Assembly: GCF_003672135.1 (NCBI RefSeq)
Contig: NC_039518.1
Location: 4,592,144 to 4,656,143, forward strand
Direction of reading: 5' to 3'
Length of the DNA: 64,000 nt
Source of the DNA: Ooceraea biroi
Taxonomy: Eukaryota; Arthropoda; Insecta; Hymenoptera; Formicidae
Each line of letters starts with the position of its first letter. Positions within the stretch are counted from its first letter, which is position 1. The notes below the pieces were generated by a model. It saw only the letters and a list, made by a program, of their open reading frames with translations. It was not told where the DNA came from and did no database searches. A program made the translations under genes and the position numbers. Of the stretch, positions 10,568 through 21,357 are shown in pieces.

Positions 10568-11698
10568 TTATATTGTTTCTGCAAAAAATATGTATGCATT
10601 TTTAGCATTTCGAGGCCAACTGCACTTTTGTTCTTTCGAATCATTTATTAATTGCCATTCGGTACCTTTAGCATATACTATGTTTGTATAATGTCCATCA
10701 ATTGTACTTTCACCTTGATGAAAAATTACACTAATAATTTTATATATATTTGCACCAATAGAGATCTTTTCCGTAGGTACACCTTTAATTTTTAAATCTG
10801 TTATTTTAATAATTTTTGTATCACTAATTTTAAATAACATTAACTGTAAGACCTTCAATAACTTCAATAAATGCCAGTAGATGAAATAGAAATAGAAATT
10901 TATTTGTGACCAAGCTGGCACTACAATACGACACTGCACAACGTTTCGGCCGTAATCTACGGTCCCTTTTCAAGTGCAATCCTCAACATCGATAAGTCAC
11001 ATTCTATAAAACGAAACCGCATACATAAGTAACAATATTAATTTCAAAGATCATTTAAAAATACCAGGACTCACTTGCAGAACATGACCCATCTAACAAT
11101 AAATTCACAAAGGAGAGACACAGAAGCCACGACAAACCAGACTGATAGCCATCTCAAGGCGATACAGACTGAACACGGAAAAAAAATTAACTGTAAGATA
11201 ATAACATTTCCTGTTTTTATTATATCAGTCTTTGCAAGTGTAGAAGTAGCACCACAATTAGTACATATGTTTTCAACATTATTCCAGCGTGAAAAACTAT
11301 ATTGTATTAGTTCTTGTAAAGTGTATGATTTTTTTAAATTTTCGGGTAATTGGAGCAATAATATATAATTTGTATAAATATTTGTGTTTGTATAATTGCA
11401 TGCTTTACATCGTAAAGTAATGTTTAATTGGTGCTCGATTACACTCTTTATATTATCTATGTTATTAATAAGATGTATAATAAACTCACTAACATCTCGT
11501 TCTTCTTTTCAAGATATTGATGTCCTGCTAATTGCCGTATTGCCATTATATTAATAATTTTATCATTTGATACGTAAGAATCAATAAATTGTCTTATAAT
11601 ATTCGTATGCTCAAGACGAAGCAACAATTTTCTGAGAGAGTATGAGAAGAATGAATAGAAGAATGAAGTATACATTGAATTCAAACATTAGCATAGCA
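10568..11698 (-). pseudogene. USP-fold deubiquitinase-like domain (C-terminal part of a helicase-USP protein)
   Basis: Minus-strand landmarks in order: a Cys box ISCYANV...IQC with the presumptive catalytic Cys codon at 11696-11698; RQFIDSY; two zinc Cys pairs (RCKAC near 11420, ICTNCG near 11270); VIILQL; then after the 334-bp insertion KISDTKIIKI, GHYTNIVY (His box), WQLINDS and AYIFFAE. This is the order of a C19 ubiquitin-specific protease fold, which removes ubiquitin from proteins. The frame is broken by a TGA just after CYANV, by frame changes near 11640 and 11460, and by the insertion at 10852-11185. It follows helicase motif VI (11965-11990) with no room for an intergenic region, so the two were probably one polypeptide. 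I recall similar helicase-USP ORFs as repeated unnamed proteins in insects. It is not active as it stands. Confidence 0.75.
10852..11185. mobile_element. 334-bp retroelement insertion with 13-bp target duplication
   Basis: The 13-mer attaactgtaaga occurs at 10839-10851 and again at 11186-11198, exactly flanking this block. The reading frame of the USP domain is interrupted at this point (VIILQL on one side, KISDTK on the other). The block shares 'gaggattgcacttgaaaag' with 6380-6491 and 'cggccgaaacgttgtg' with 44895-44935. A long variable target duplication and 5' truncation favour a target-primed retroelement, possibly Penelope-like. No enzyme domain is present. Confidence 0.7.
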
Positions 11699-12918
11699 AG
11701 ATATATTATCACATTTGGAAGTCCTCTTATATGCCATAAAGTATAATCATTAATATCCTTATCACTAACTTGACATTCCAAGACAGTTTTTGATATTGCC
11801 CAAATTGTATCACGAACCTTATGAACACGTTGTTTAAAAATATTAATACGTACAAGATCTGGCCTGTATTGTGTTCGTAATCTGTTATATTCTATTATAG
11901 CTAACTCATTTGCTTTTACAGAAGAGGGATCAAAATTTATAAGCTGCACTTCACTCAACGTAGTCACTCGTGAAAGAGCGATATATAGTTGTCCACTATT
12001 GAATATAGAATTTCCAGCTTCCACTATAGCTGCTTTAAACTCAAGCCTTGACTTTTATGGATAGTCATACCATAACTTAGACATATAGGAAATTAGTTTC
12101 TTATAATAAATGCTCTATCCATTACTTCAAATTTGACACTTACACGTTCTATAATATGCTCTATTCCTGATGACAGTCTTATCTTTATTTTTTCCACTTT
12201 ATTGTCAATTGCGCTACGTATAATTGATGTAATTGTACTAATGGTACCATTCACAAGACCTAAACTAACATCGATATTTCTTCTAATCATTACACGCGCT
12301 CCTACTTCGACAGTTATGATTCTTGCTAATCCAGCTGTTCGAGAAGTATCTTTATCGTTTTTATTTAATATCTTCATAACTTTTTTCTTTAAATATGATG
12401 CACATTCTGCCAGATCTTGAGCAACGAGTTCTATCTTATCCGAAGAAATACGATCTAACATTGCTGTATTCAAAACATCACATAATGCACAAGTTTGAAG
12501 TAAACAAACTGTATCCATTGGTAAATTTTGTAAGTAATTACATAAATCTTGTAATCGGTCATCACAATTAGTTTCTCTGAAATTCATTTTTCTCGTTTCT
12601 AAAATAGTTACATACGAATCTGTTACTGTTCCAACTCGAATTCTCGTTAATATATCGATAAGAGTCATTATCTTGTTGTCGCACATTAATTTGTAATTTA
12701 TCATAACTGAATAAAGACCATAAATTTACAAAGCCCATTGCACCAATATACTTCTGAATTTGTAATGTTGATAATTCAATAAAAGGCGGATCTTCATGTA
12801 CAGGTGGAAGTTGCAATAAATCTCCAAAAAGAAGTATATGGTTTTTGCCGAACCATCCATTATCACAATCCATGGTATTGAATATCTCTGATAATCGAAG
12901 ATGTATCCCAGACAGCAC
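11611..12918 (-). pseudogene. PIF1-like DNA helicase, N-terminally truncated
   Basis: Minus strand. From 12918: LSGIHLRLSEIF then LLFGDLLQLPPV (helicase motifs II-III). In the 12704-12093 frame come LLQTCALCDVLN and VEVGARVMIRRNIDVSLGLVNGT (the VGARVM...NGT block of PIF1/RecD helicases). In between 12093 and 12024 is a frame change over TIHKSQGLS (motif V). Then QLYIALSRVTTLSEVQL (motif VI) and EYNRLRTQYRPDL. The Walker A motif and everything upstream are absent, because similarity stops at an inserted MITE at about 12915. PIF1-type helicases unwind DNA 5' to 3', and related ones sit in Helitrons and other large elements. At least three frame breaks mean it is inactive. The USP domain follows directly. 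Confidence 0.8.
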
Positions 12919-13371
12919 AGTAACGTTTTAAAAACGTACTAAAACTATACGTACTGGACGTTTCATACGTATTTTAAACATCCAAATTATAGCCTGAAAC
13001 ATTTTTAGGACATTTTAAAGATATCCAGTGACTTTTCTGGATATCTGAAAAATGTCCATTTTAAGAACTAAACGGATCAAAAGTGGACCTGTTTGGAACA
13101 TTAAAAGAACGTTTTAAAATAGATAGAGTACCCTTCCCCCATAAGTTTGGAAACACTTCGTAAAAGTATGCAATATAAAGGAAAAACATTGATATATAAA
13201 TAAAATCGATATATTTTGTTTTGTACTTCTTGAACTAAAGAAAACTAAGAAAAAGGTTTGGTTTTCTGTAATTAAACAAACATAACGCAAAATATATCGA
13301 CTTTATTTGTACAACAATGTTTTTCCTTTATATTGCACTCTTATGAGGTGTTTCCAAACTTATGAAGGATA
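12915..13371. mobile_element. two adjacent MITE-like insertions
   Basis: 12915-13135 begins cagcacagtaacgttttaaa and ends near agaacgttttaaaata, giving short imperfect inverted ends. It includes the palindromic gatatccagtgacttttctggatatc. 13139-13371 has TIRs of about 75 bp (cataagtttggaaacac, caatataaaggaaaaacat, aatcgatatatttt and complements). Neither encodes protein. Together they separate the helicase from the exonuclease ORF and may have removed the helicase N-terminus. Confidence 0.6.
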
Positions 13372-13824
13372 CTGTAAGCATAGGTAGAGTCGTTTAATAA
13401 TTGTTAATACAAAATAATTTAATATGTTTATTGTAAATTAAGTTAGACGTGAATGTCATCGGATTAATGACAGCAATAAGTATACCCTGCAGTCAAGTTG
13501 CAATTTTTTTTAGTATTATAGAAGAATTACAGTTTTGCTTGTTTCCAGAAGATCATACATCTATTCTTGTTAAATTTGCGATATGTACTGTGACTTGAGT
13601 CTAAGTAGCCAACTTGTGGAATACCAAAAGCTTAAGGTAGTATGGTCAAAAACTATGAGAGCACAGATCTCCTTTAAACTTGCAGCAAAACTAAATTAAA
13701 TATTAATACGTATGTGTGTTAAATATGGGTTCGATTTACCGTATAGTTTCCGAGATATGACTACTTAAAGTTTACTTTTTTCTCGATATTTAATATGGCG
13801 GTTATGGAAATTGACGTACAAAAC
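13372..13824. other. no gene recognised
   Basis: AT-rich spacer. A 'gcttaaggtagtatggtcaa' block at 13631 resembles the start of a TTAA-target element, but the other end was not found. Confidence 0.3.
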
Positions 13825-14998
13825 CTAATACTTAAACCGCTGCAAATAACCTACAATAAGGATTAATACGAAAATTTGAGCAACATTAATTGAATACTTA
13901 CAGAAGTACAATCTCAGCGAAATTGACCGTACGGTATTAGAGTATGTTGCACATTGAAACAAATCATCACTTGTTAAAAGTGAATTTATTAATTTTTCTA
14001 AAATAATAATAACGTCATATGAAGCTTCATGACAACTTTCACTCGATAGATCATTTATCAACAAATCTTCTGCTAATTTAGAAAGGGTTAACATTCCTTT
14101 ACCTTTCCAATCAGGAAATTTTTTTAAACAATTTTAGAGTATCGCAGAATCCGTAAATGATTCCTTGAAATTCATTGATTAATGAATATTTTTTAATCTC
14201 TCGAATCAGGTATGATACATCAAATGACGCATTATGAGCAGTTAGTAAACAACCAGTTGAAAACTTTGTTAAAAATTTATAAAAGGCTTGCAGTGCATCG
14301 TGCATAGTCATTGTTGTAAGTTTGTTTCCTCGTAAGTATAGCTTTCCATATATATTTTCTAATCCATTTACTTCAGTAGCTTCTTTTTCTATAGGTTGAG
14401 TAGGTTCGATGTAAACAGAAAAAATGTGTTCATTCACTTTCGCTGCAATCTGCAATATATCTGCACTTTTTCGTCGACTAGAAGTTTCGAGATCGAAACA
14501 AATTATCTTACAATTATTGATTGACAAGGGTGTAGATTCAACGATAGGAATGACAGCAGTTTTACTGTTAATTTTGCTACTATTATTTATTTCAAAAGAA
14601 ATATTTCCTTGATAGGTAATTCCTTCTTTACTCTCTAATGCTTTTCTCAAGTTTTCTCTACTCACAGCTAATTCCAGTCTACGTCTCTTTGCCTTTATTG
14701 TTTTTGATTTTACAGACCTATAACATCTAAGCTTATCTACTTTTTTACAATGAACTTCAGTATTGTTACTAACAGAAAGTCCAAGTCTATTTTTTACATT
14801 TACCAAATAAGCGTTTCCTTCATTTTTTAATAAAATAGCAGATGCTACTCGGAAATCTGCAGAATTACTTGTACTATAGCTCTTATTTTTAGGAAGCTGA
14901 TGAGAAATAATACTGTTTAAAGACTCGTTTGAGTTGCTAGAAGCAGGAACAGAGTACTTAGAAACATTATCAGCATACATGGAAAATATATTTTTCAA
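13825..14998 (-). pseudogene. transposase C-terminus plus DEDDh 3'-5' exonuclease
   Basis: Minus strand. The first half (from 14998) has SNSNESLNSIIS, ADFRVASAILLKNEGNAYL and an RRRLELAVSRE basic block then KEGITYQG, a C-terminal transposase signature that I also see at 22026-22358. The second half is a DnaQ-like exonuclease: CFDLETS (acid pair), LTAHNASFDVSYL (third Asp) and, after a frame break near 14100, SCHEASYDV (HxxxxD), giving the full DEDDh set. Such enzymes trim DNA or RNA 3' ends. In this setting it may process transposition ends, which is inference. The frame break lies between KLFKK and LTLSKLAED. N-terminal transposase motifs are missing, and it is unclear whether it belonged to the same element as the helicase-USP ORF. 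Confidence 0.7.
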
Positions 14999-14999
14999 T

Positions 15000-15590
15000 T
15001 CTTTGTGGAGATTTTCATCTTTAATAATAAAGGACCCCGCACTAAACCCCGTGAAATTTGACCTCGGCGAAAATGGCTGAATTTGAAATATGTTGTACCT
15101 TTTGGGTCACTGAACAAATATTTCCTCAGGCAAAATCTCAAAAAATGGACAGTTTCGTCGTTTCAACCCTTCAAAGCCTGAGGTCAGACCAGCAAAGATA
15201 TCACTTTCGGATCAATGCGGTTACCATTATAAGGAAACAATATGAATTTTTAGTTAACAAAATAGTTAAAGAATAATTTGTTTATGTGACAGTATTGTTT
15301 AAACAATTTGAAAATGTCATTGTTTACAAGAACTGATTGCTGATGTAAATTCTGTGGGAAAAATCATAACAGCGTTTTCCTATATAACGTATTATTTGTT
15401 TTAAAATAAGCAATAAACAAATGGCTAATAGTACAACCTATTCCAGTAGCCTGACCCTTAGTTATGAAAAAACAAGTACTGTGAAACAGAAACAATGATA
15501 TTGAGTGTTTTTATTACACCTGCGATTAGCCTATATTACAGTTACCGGAGTCTACCACGTGGAGGTTGCAGTGCGATTTTAGACTCCTTT
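15000..15590. other. no gene recognised
   Basis: Unremarkable AT-rich sequence between the exonuclease relic and the 42-bp tandem repeat. A short plus-strand ORF (15058-15276) has no recognisable features. Confidence 0.3.
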
Positions 15591-15716
15591 GGGGTGCTTT
15601 TTGTACGTGAGTCCCCTTGCCTCTCACGATTCGGGGTGCTTTTTGTACGTGAGTCCCCTTGCCTCTCACGATTCGGGGTGCTTTTTATACATGAGTCCCC
15701 TTGCCTCTCACCGCTC
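15591..15716 (+). repeat. three 42-bp tandem repeats
   Basis: The unit starts ggggtgctttttgtacgtga at 15591, 15633 and 15675. The third copy has two substitutions. 42 is a multiple of 3, and the plus-strand frame reads a 14-residue repeat (FGVLFVRESPCLSR). I do not think the ORF is a real gene. The array abuts the stop of the transposase at 15719. Confidence 0.85.
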
Positions 15717-15718
15717 AT

Positions 15719-16795
15719 CTATTCACCTAGTTCTATAGCATCATTTGGATTGATAGGCTGAGCTCTATTAGATGCATCCAAAATGTTATGTAGTAGAGAC
15801 GTAGCAGGATATAAAACATTTGGTTCATGACGTGCGTATCCAAGAAACCATAATACACTGGCAACGTGAGCACACGAGCCAATACTCCTAGTACCTGTTT
15901 TACAGGTACAGTAGTATCCATGAATAATGTTGTCATGAATATCATTATCGTGTTCATTCTCTTCAATGCTGTCGTATGCTATCCATAACTGATATTTTGC
16001 AGCATTGCGAAATCTAGAGTATAGTCTGGCTCTTATAAAACCAGGTTCGTCAATGAGTTCATCAAATTGAAACTCTTCTTGTCGTCCGTCTCGTTGAATC
16101 TTATCCTGTATGTAAGAAGGTGCCAAGTGAACTTGATATACACCTACCGTCAAGTCTCGCAGATGTTCTAAGGTAAGGCGAGGAAAGTTAGCCACCTGAT
16201 GTTGGTTAAGTTTTTTTCATCGTCCATTTCTGCTACGAAGATTGTCCGCTTCCACTCGCGCTTGCACAATATTAACAGTTTGGGATTGCTCTAACATTGC
16301 TCTCGCTAGTTGCACATTGGCCCCTTCCATATGGATGGGAGGGTGATATCTGTTTATTATCGCTCCAGCAATTCGATAAAAGTCACCAAGATTATGTATA
16401 TGCGGTACATTAATTACTTGAGAGAAGAATTTAAACATAGACTTTATGTGACCGTTTCTTGCTTCAACTAGCCATCTTGTTTTTGTGATCAAACGCGATT
16501 CATTTGCTTCTTCTATTGATAGTTGACTCTGCCCCCGTTGAAGAAGAGCTGGCATTTTAACATGAATGCCTATGCGTTCAAGCCATGGCGTAGCATCGCG
16601 ATATCCTCGGTCTATTATAAAAATATCACTATCTTGAAACCATTCTTTGATAGAATCAACATCCCTTTCATACTCATTGCGCAGCATTGCAGCATGGTTA
16701 TTTCGGGAATCCGAAAAGTAGGGACCTTGAATCGCAAGGATATATCCGTCTGGAGCAACAACCAAAGCAGGTTTCACTAACAAGGGAACTAACAC
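15719..16795 (-). pseudogene. DDE_Tnp_4-like transposase with SWIM zinc finger
   Basis: Minus strand, two frames. 16795-16217 has the DDE_Tnp_4 landmarks GPYFSDSRNNHA, FIIDRGYRDATPWL (second Asp), MPALL, ANESRLITKTRWLVEARNG (Glu in VEARNG) and KSMFKFFS. The 16195-15719 frame continues with DLTVGVYQVHLAPSYI, EPGFIRARLYSRFRNAAKY and a SWIM-type finger, YYCTCKTG...GSCAHVASVLW (CxC...CxH), followed by YARHEPN. Families with this fold (PIF/Harbinger, ISL2EU relatives) cut and paste DNA. A frame break lies near 16200. The N-terminal part with the first Asp and the DNA-binding domain is missing, and I found no TIRs around it. Confidence 0.75.
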
Positions 16796-16799
16796 AACT

Positions 16800-18026
16800 G
16801 TCCCTCACCGATTTTGATGGGCTTTGGGTATGTGTAGAGCATCGAAAAATATTAGACCCCTATTTTTTTAACTGCGTATCTAAACGTTTAGGGGTTGAAA
16901 CAGCCCCTTGAAGATAATGAATTTTTTCATTTTTAGCGAATATATTTGAAAATATAAGATATATGAAAAAATGTTTTATACAAAAGTTTTATAGTATTTT
17001 ATACTCTTCACAACTTTTTAATAAAGCGCCCTTTATATCGCGGTTGGTTCTTCATTATAATTACATTAACTTTTCACAATTATAAATAATTCGCTCTTAT
17101 TGACCTTTCTTTGTATCTAGCTCATTGTCAGCTGTATGCGACGTTGCCACGATCTACAGTCCTGCGACTGCTACGTACTTCAGCATACTGTTTCTTTTTC
17201 TATCATTTTATTTATTTTATCGATTTTTAACATTCTGAGAAAACCAATAATTTTTAAAAATCTGTTTTTTAGTTTTACTTAAAAAAATTCATCGTATATT
17301 GAACATTTCAGTTAAAATCTAATTTTGACTACCGCAGTTGGGAAACAACCACCTTAACAATAAACAAAGAGGTATAGTTCATTTTTAATATACTAGCACA
17401 CAGGCGCACACAGGCGCGCGCTACGCGCGCTATAAATAAAATAAAAAATAAAAAAAATAAAAATAATATAATAAATAAAATTGTCAATATAACCGCACTG
17501 ACAGCCACTATGACATTCTGACATTTGCAACACGAAGTTCGAGCCAAGCGAGAGAACCAATCAACGTCGCGGAAAAGAGGCCTCAATATTCGATAAAAAA
17601 GACCTTCAAGGAGTTACACGCCTTTTTTAGAATAGGATTGAAGTTAATTTGTTAACAATTTATTATAATATAATATTTAATTAAATTTGTTAACAATTTA
17701 TTATAATATTTAATAAAATAACACAAAATAATAGTACATTTTGTCTTTAACTGTGTCTATCTATACAATTTATAAATAGAAATAAAAATTAAATAAAAAT
17801 TCTATAAAAGTATAGATAGTATATGGATTTTGTTAAAGCGGTGATCGAATGATCGAGTGCAGTAACAAAGGAGTAGAGAAAAATGTACGGAGAATATTAG
17901 AACTTAGATAGCGTTTATTGTTGATAACTGTTAAAGCGTTTGAACAAAGCCGTGACTCGAAAGATAGGCGTACTAATTGATTTCGTGTTCGCTTTTCGAG
18001 AGATTCGAGACGACTGTCCTTTCGTG
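16800..18026. other. no gene recognised
   Basis: AT-rich. Contains a duplicated aaatttgttaacaatttatt at 17647-17700 and short ca/cg-rich palindromic stretches near 17405. The small ORFs here are uninformative. Confidence 0.35.
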
Positions 18027-18135
18027 TTGTGGCTCAGTTGATGTCGCCGGGGCTTCCGCGGGGTTCGCGCGGTGAGACGCAGCAATGTTGGTCGCGGGTT
18101 GAGTCCCCGCTCATGGAATAGCGCAAACACAATCC
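18027..18135 (+). mobile_element. tRNA-like pol III promoter, possible SINE head
   Basis: tggctcagttgatg at 18034 fits a pol III A box, and gcgggttgagtccccgc at 18094 is a B box lacking one base relative to GGTTCGANTCC. Their spacing of about 60 nt is somewhat long for a tRNA. A complete cloverleaf is not evident, so this looks like a tRNA-derived SINE head or a decayed tRNA. No poly(A) end was defined. Confidence 0.4.
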
Positions 18136-18459
18136 TTCGTTGCGGGAGAGATACATGCGAAAACATAACATCTAAACGCTGGTTCCCGGTATAATTGAAC
18201 GCACTATTAAAAAACAAAGTTACATGATTATATAGACGCGAATACATATAATAAGGTTGAACAGATTTATAAATAAAAAAAAGAATTAAACATTCTATAA
18301 ACTTACAGATAATTAAATTAGCTGGGCACTTACAATGTTTTTGTAAATTAACTTCTATAATTTCATATTTTCTGATTTGTGGGAAACGTAAAATAACGAA
18401 AAGTCTTAGAAGTAGAACAGAACAGAAGAGATGACCTGTAAGGCACTGAATACATATGT

Positions 18460-20856
18460 TTATGTACTTTCTTGAAACTGTTTTAATTTTCCCCTTTCAG
18501 CAGCTCTTCTCAACCATCCTTGAATATACTTTTCCGATTCTTTTACAGTTTGGCAGTATCCTCCTTTTCTTGATGCATCTATTCAAAATAATATTGAAAC
18601 CATAGTTACTTTATGCAATTTATAACAGAATAATAAATAAAATAAAGTATGCTAAATATGATGATGTGTATAAATATATGTAATTACTTTGAATCATTGA
18701 CGAATTGTTAATTTTTTATAGTTAGACATATGATATGCATGATGCATGATATGCATGCAGACACAAAGACACTAATTTTAGTTTTATTATAAAAATATGA
18801 GAATAGAATATCCACATCACTTTCATTGCATTTATTTGTATTTAAAATTTTTATTTGACTCTGAATGTCATACTTATTAAAACTTTGCAAATATTGAGGT
18901 TGCAGAATGACTTTTTCTTTTTCCGTCCAAAAAAGCTATATTTATCCGCCACTTCATTTGTTAAGATCATGGCTAAAGCTCTTCTAATAAATTCGTATCC
19001 ATTATTACCTCCTATTTATTGCAATTCATTTATTTAAAAATAAATAAGTTACTTATAAACAAAATGTAAAAAAGTAAATGAAAAACTAAATGTAAAAATG
19101 TTGAAAAGTAAAAATAACATATTTAACATATGTGAAAGTACTTATATGTGAGAAATTATTGATATAAAGAAAATGTAATGATATTATAACCTTCAAACTA
19201 AACTTTAATTACCGCTTTAGTAATTTCATCATTATTCTCCAGAATGAGTTCCACTGTTTGAAGATCTTCGGTTTTAAGGGGAAAATTTAAATCTTTGTTA
19301 TTAAATATAGAAATTATTTGTTCCTTTTCTTTGGTATTTATTTGAGAGGTATCTCTTAGTTGCAATTTCATTTCTTTTACGTCCGATAATATATCAGTAA
19401 CAATACTTCGTATTAAATGATTCCGGACCAGTACATTCTTAACAGTCTTGTCTGAATTAAGTTTCTTACTGCAGCAACTACAAGTTGAATTGCACGGCAA
19501 ACCTACAAAAAATTGTATATATTAACCAATTATAAAAATACATAATTTTTTAAATAATTAAAATTATTGAAAGACACTATTGACAGATGCATTCGGAAGA
19601 AATGTTTGGAAAGAATAATATAAAGAATTAAATATTTAATTCTTTATATTTTTCTAAATATTTATTTCTAAATCTGCATCTGTTAACAGTGTATTTCAAT
19701 AAGTTTAATAATTTCGAAATTATAAATATATACACTTACTAAATGCTGCTGTTTCACAACTTAATGAAGCCTCTTTACCAAGAATTGAATTATCTGTAAG
19801 TAACAAGTATTTTAGAAATATAAGATATAAATATAAACCAAGGAGAAAACATGCATAAAATTCGACATGCTTATTATGAATTTAATTCTATAAAAGAAAT
19901 TATGTATTAAGTTATTACAATTTGTTTTGTATTGTGGCATATGAATTGTGCGGCAAATACAGATGGACCAAATTGTCCATATAAGTTTACATTTATATTA
20001 TAACTTCACACATACAGTTTTCAACAATAGACGAAATATAAAATTTTTTATACATGAATGGAAAATTCATCATGCAGTATTTGAAAACTTGGTAACAGCA
20101 TTATATCGTATACCTTTTATTTAAAAAAATATTGAACTGTTAGCTACTATAATAAACAAATGGATCCTAAATATATAGGATATATTATACTTAAAATATG
20201 TACATGTTAATTAAAATATGCGATTAAATATTGTTAATATATAAAAAATTACCATTTTCTGTATTATATGATGTAGACTGATTTGCAGAATCATAAACTG
20301 ATTGAGAACTTTCTTTAGGAACTTTCTTTGTTTGCTGTATATACGTTTTCTTTTTTAATCTTGGCGCTTGTGGTAATACTGAAGTTTCGAGGTTCTCATC
20401 TGATGATGGGGAAGAAACAATTTTTCGAATTCTTCTCCTTTTATCATTTTCTATTTCTGAATTTAAATCACTTGTAACTTCAGCGGTGCGTGCTTTCGAG
20501 CGTGCTTTGGAATAATCATCTAAAAAATGTTGAAATGTAGTTGTTCAACTTTATTGCATTTCTTTTATGTGATAAAAACTAATACATACATTTGCTTTAA
20601 ATTAAATAAAACTCACATAGTAAATACGCATTTATTTTAAATATAAAAATTAACCAAAAGTAGAGTTTCTGAAGCTTCTAATTTTATAGCTTGGCCAGCA
20701 TGTATTTAAAGATTCATGCTTTGTTATTGCAGTCATTAATTTATCTCGTGAATATGTAGGTCAATGACAAAACAGTCCTTGTATCCATGTGGAAGGTACT
20801 GCTTCCACAGAACAGTCTTCTTCGAATTGAATAATAGTCCACGTTTTTTCACACAT
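18460..20856 (-). pseudogene. six-exon DUF4806-type gene with two nonsense codons
   Basis: Exons on the minus strand: 20655-20856 (ATG at 20856, TWTIIQFEEDCSVEAVPSTW), 20253-20519 (DDYSKARSKARTAEVTSDLN, KRRRIRK), 19740-19793, 19191-19502 (SLPCNSTCSCCSKK ... NFPLKTEDLQTVELIL), 18874-19011 (EFIRRALAMILTNEVADKY, GRKKKKSFCNL) and 18460-18578 (GGYCQTVKESEKYIQGWLRR, stop at 18460). All introns have GT-AG ends and the phases join. I recognise the layout of insect proteins with a C-terminal DUF4806 domain (N-terminal 'VQF-ED-T-EAVPS-W', then 'ARKKA-AE-TSDLN', then 'IRR-L---LTNE-A-KYS--GR'). Two in-frame stops spoil it: TGA in exon 1 where the family has Trp (FCH-stop-PTYS), and TAG at 19198-19200 near the end of exon 4. 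Preserved splice sites suggest recent decay. Function is unknown. Confidence 0.75.
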
Positions 20857-21157
20857 CTTCCTTTATAGACATCTTATAACCAATATAATTCAATATAATT
20901 CATCTTATAACAAATATAATTCAAAATATTTCAAATACTTGCAATGGTAAAAAAACGGAGGTAAATATACCGATTAGGGGAGCCAGCCCCGATGACCTTG
21001 ACCTTTACATCAAGGTCGCCCTCCTGAGTGACCTTCAAAAAGTTTTAGCCGTCGCTTGTTGTTTATTAAAAAGTTATTAACAAAAGAAGTTTCGAAAGTA
21101 TAGCAGTTATTTTGAATATTGAAAGTCCAAACAGTTAAATACAAAGTATTCTCCGCT

Positions 21158-21257
21158 TTAACCTAACCTAACCTAACCTAACCTGGTTAGGTTAGGTTAC
21201 TTTCGAAACTTCTTTTGTTTAATAAACAACCTAACCTAACCAGGTTAGGTTAGGTTG
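21158..21257. repeat. interstitial TTAGG-type telomeric repeats (left TIR)
   Basis: 21158-21200 is (AACCT)n meeting (GGTTA)n head to head, and 21229-21257 is a second such inverted pair. TTAGG is the canonical arthropod telomere repeat. Here it is in 2-5 unit inverted blocks, not an array. Confidence 0.85.
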
Positions 21258-21357
21258 TTTATTAAAAAGTTATTAACAAAAGAAGTTTCGAAAGTAAAGC
21301 AGTTATTTTGAATATTGAAAGCCCAAACAGTTAAATACAAAGTATTCTCTGCTTTAA

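Noticed and set aside
17915..18247. 110-codon minus-strand ORF
   Set aside because: Overlaps a tRNA-like/SINE sequence and shows no domain or splice context.
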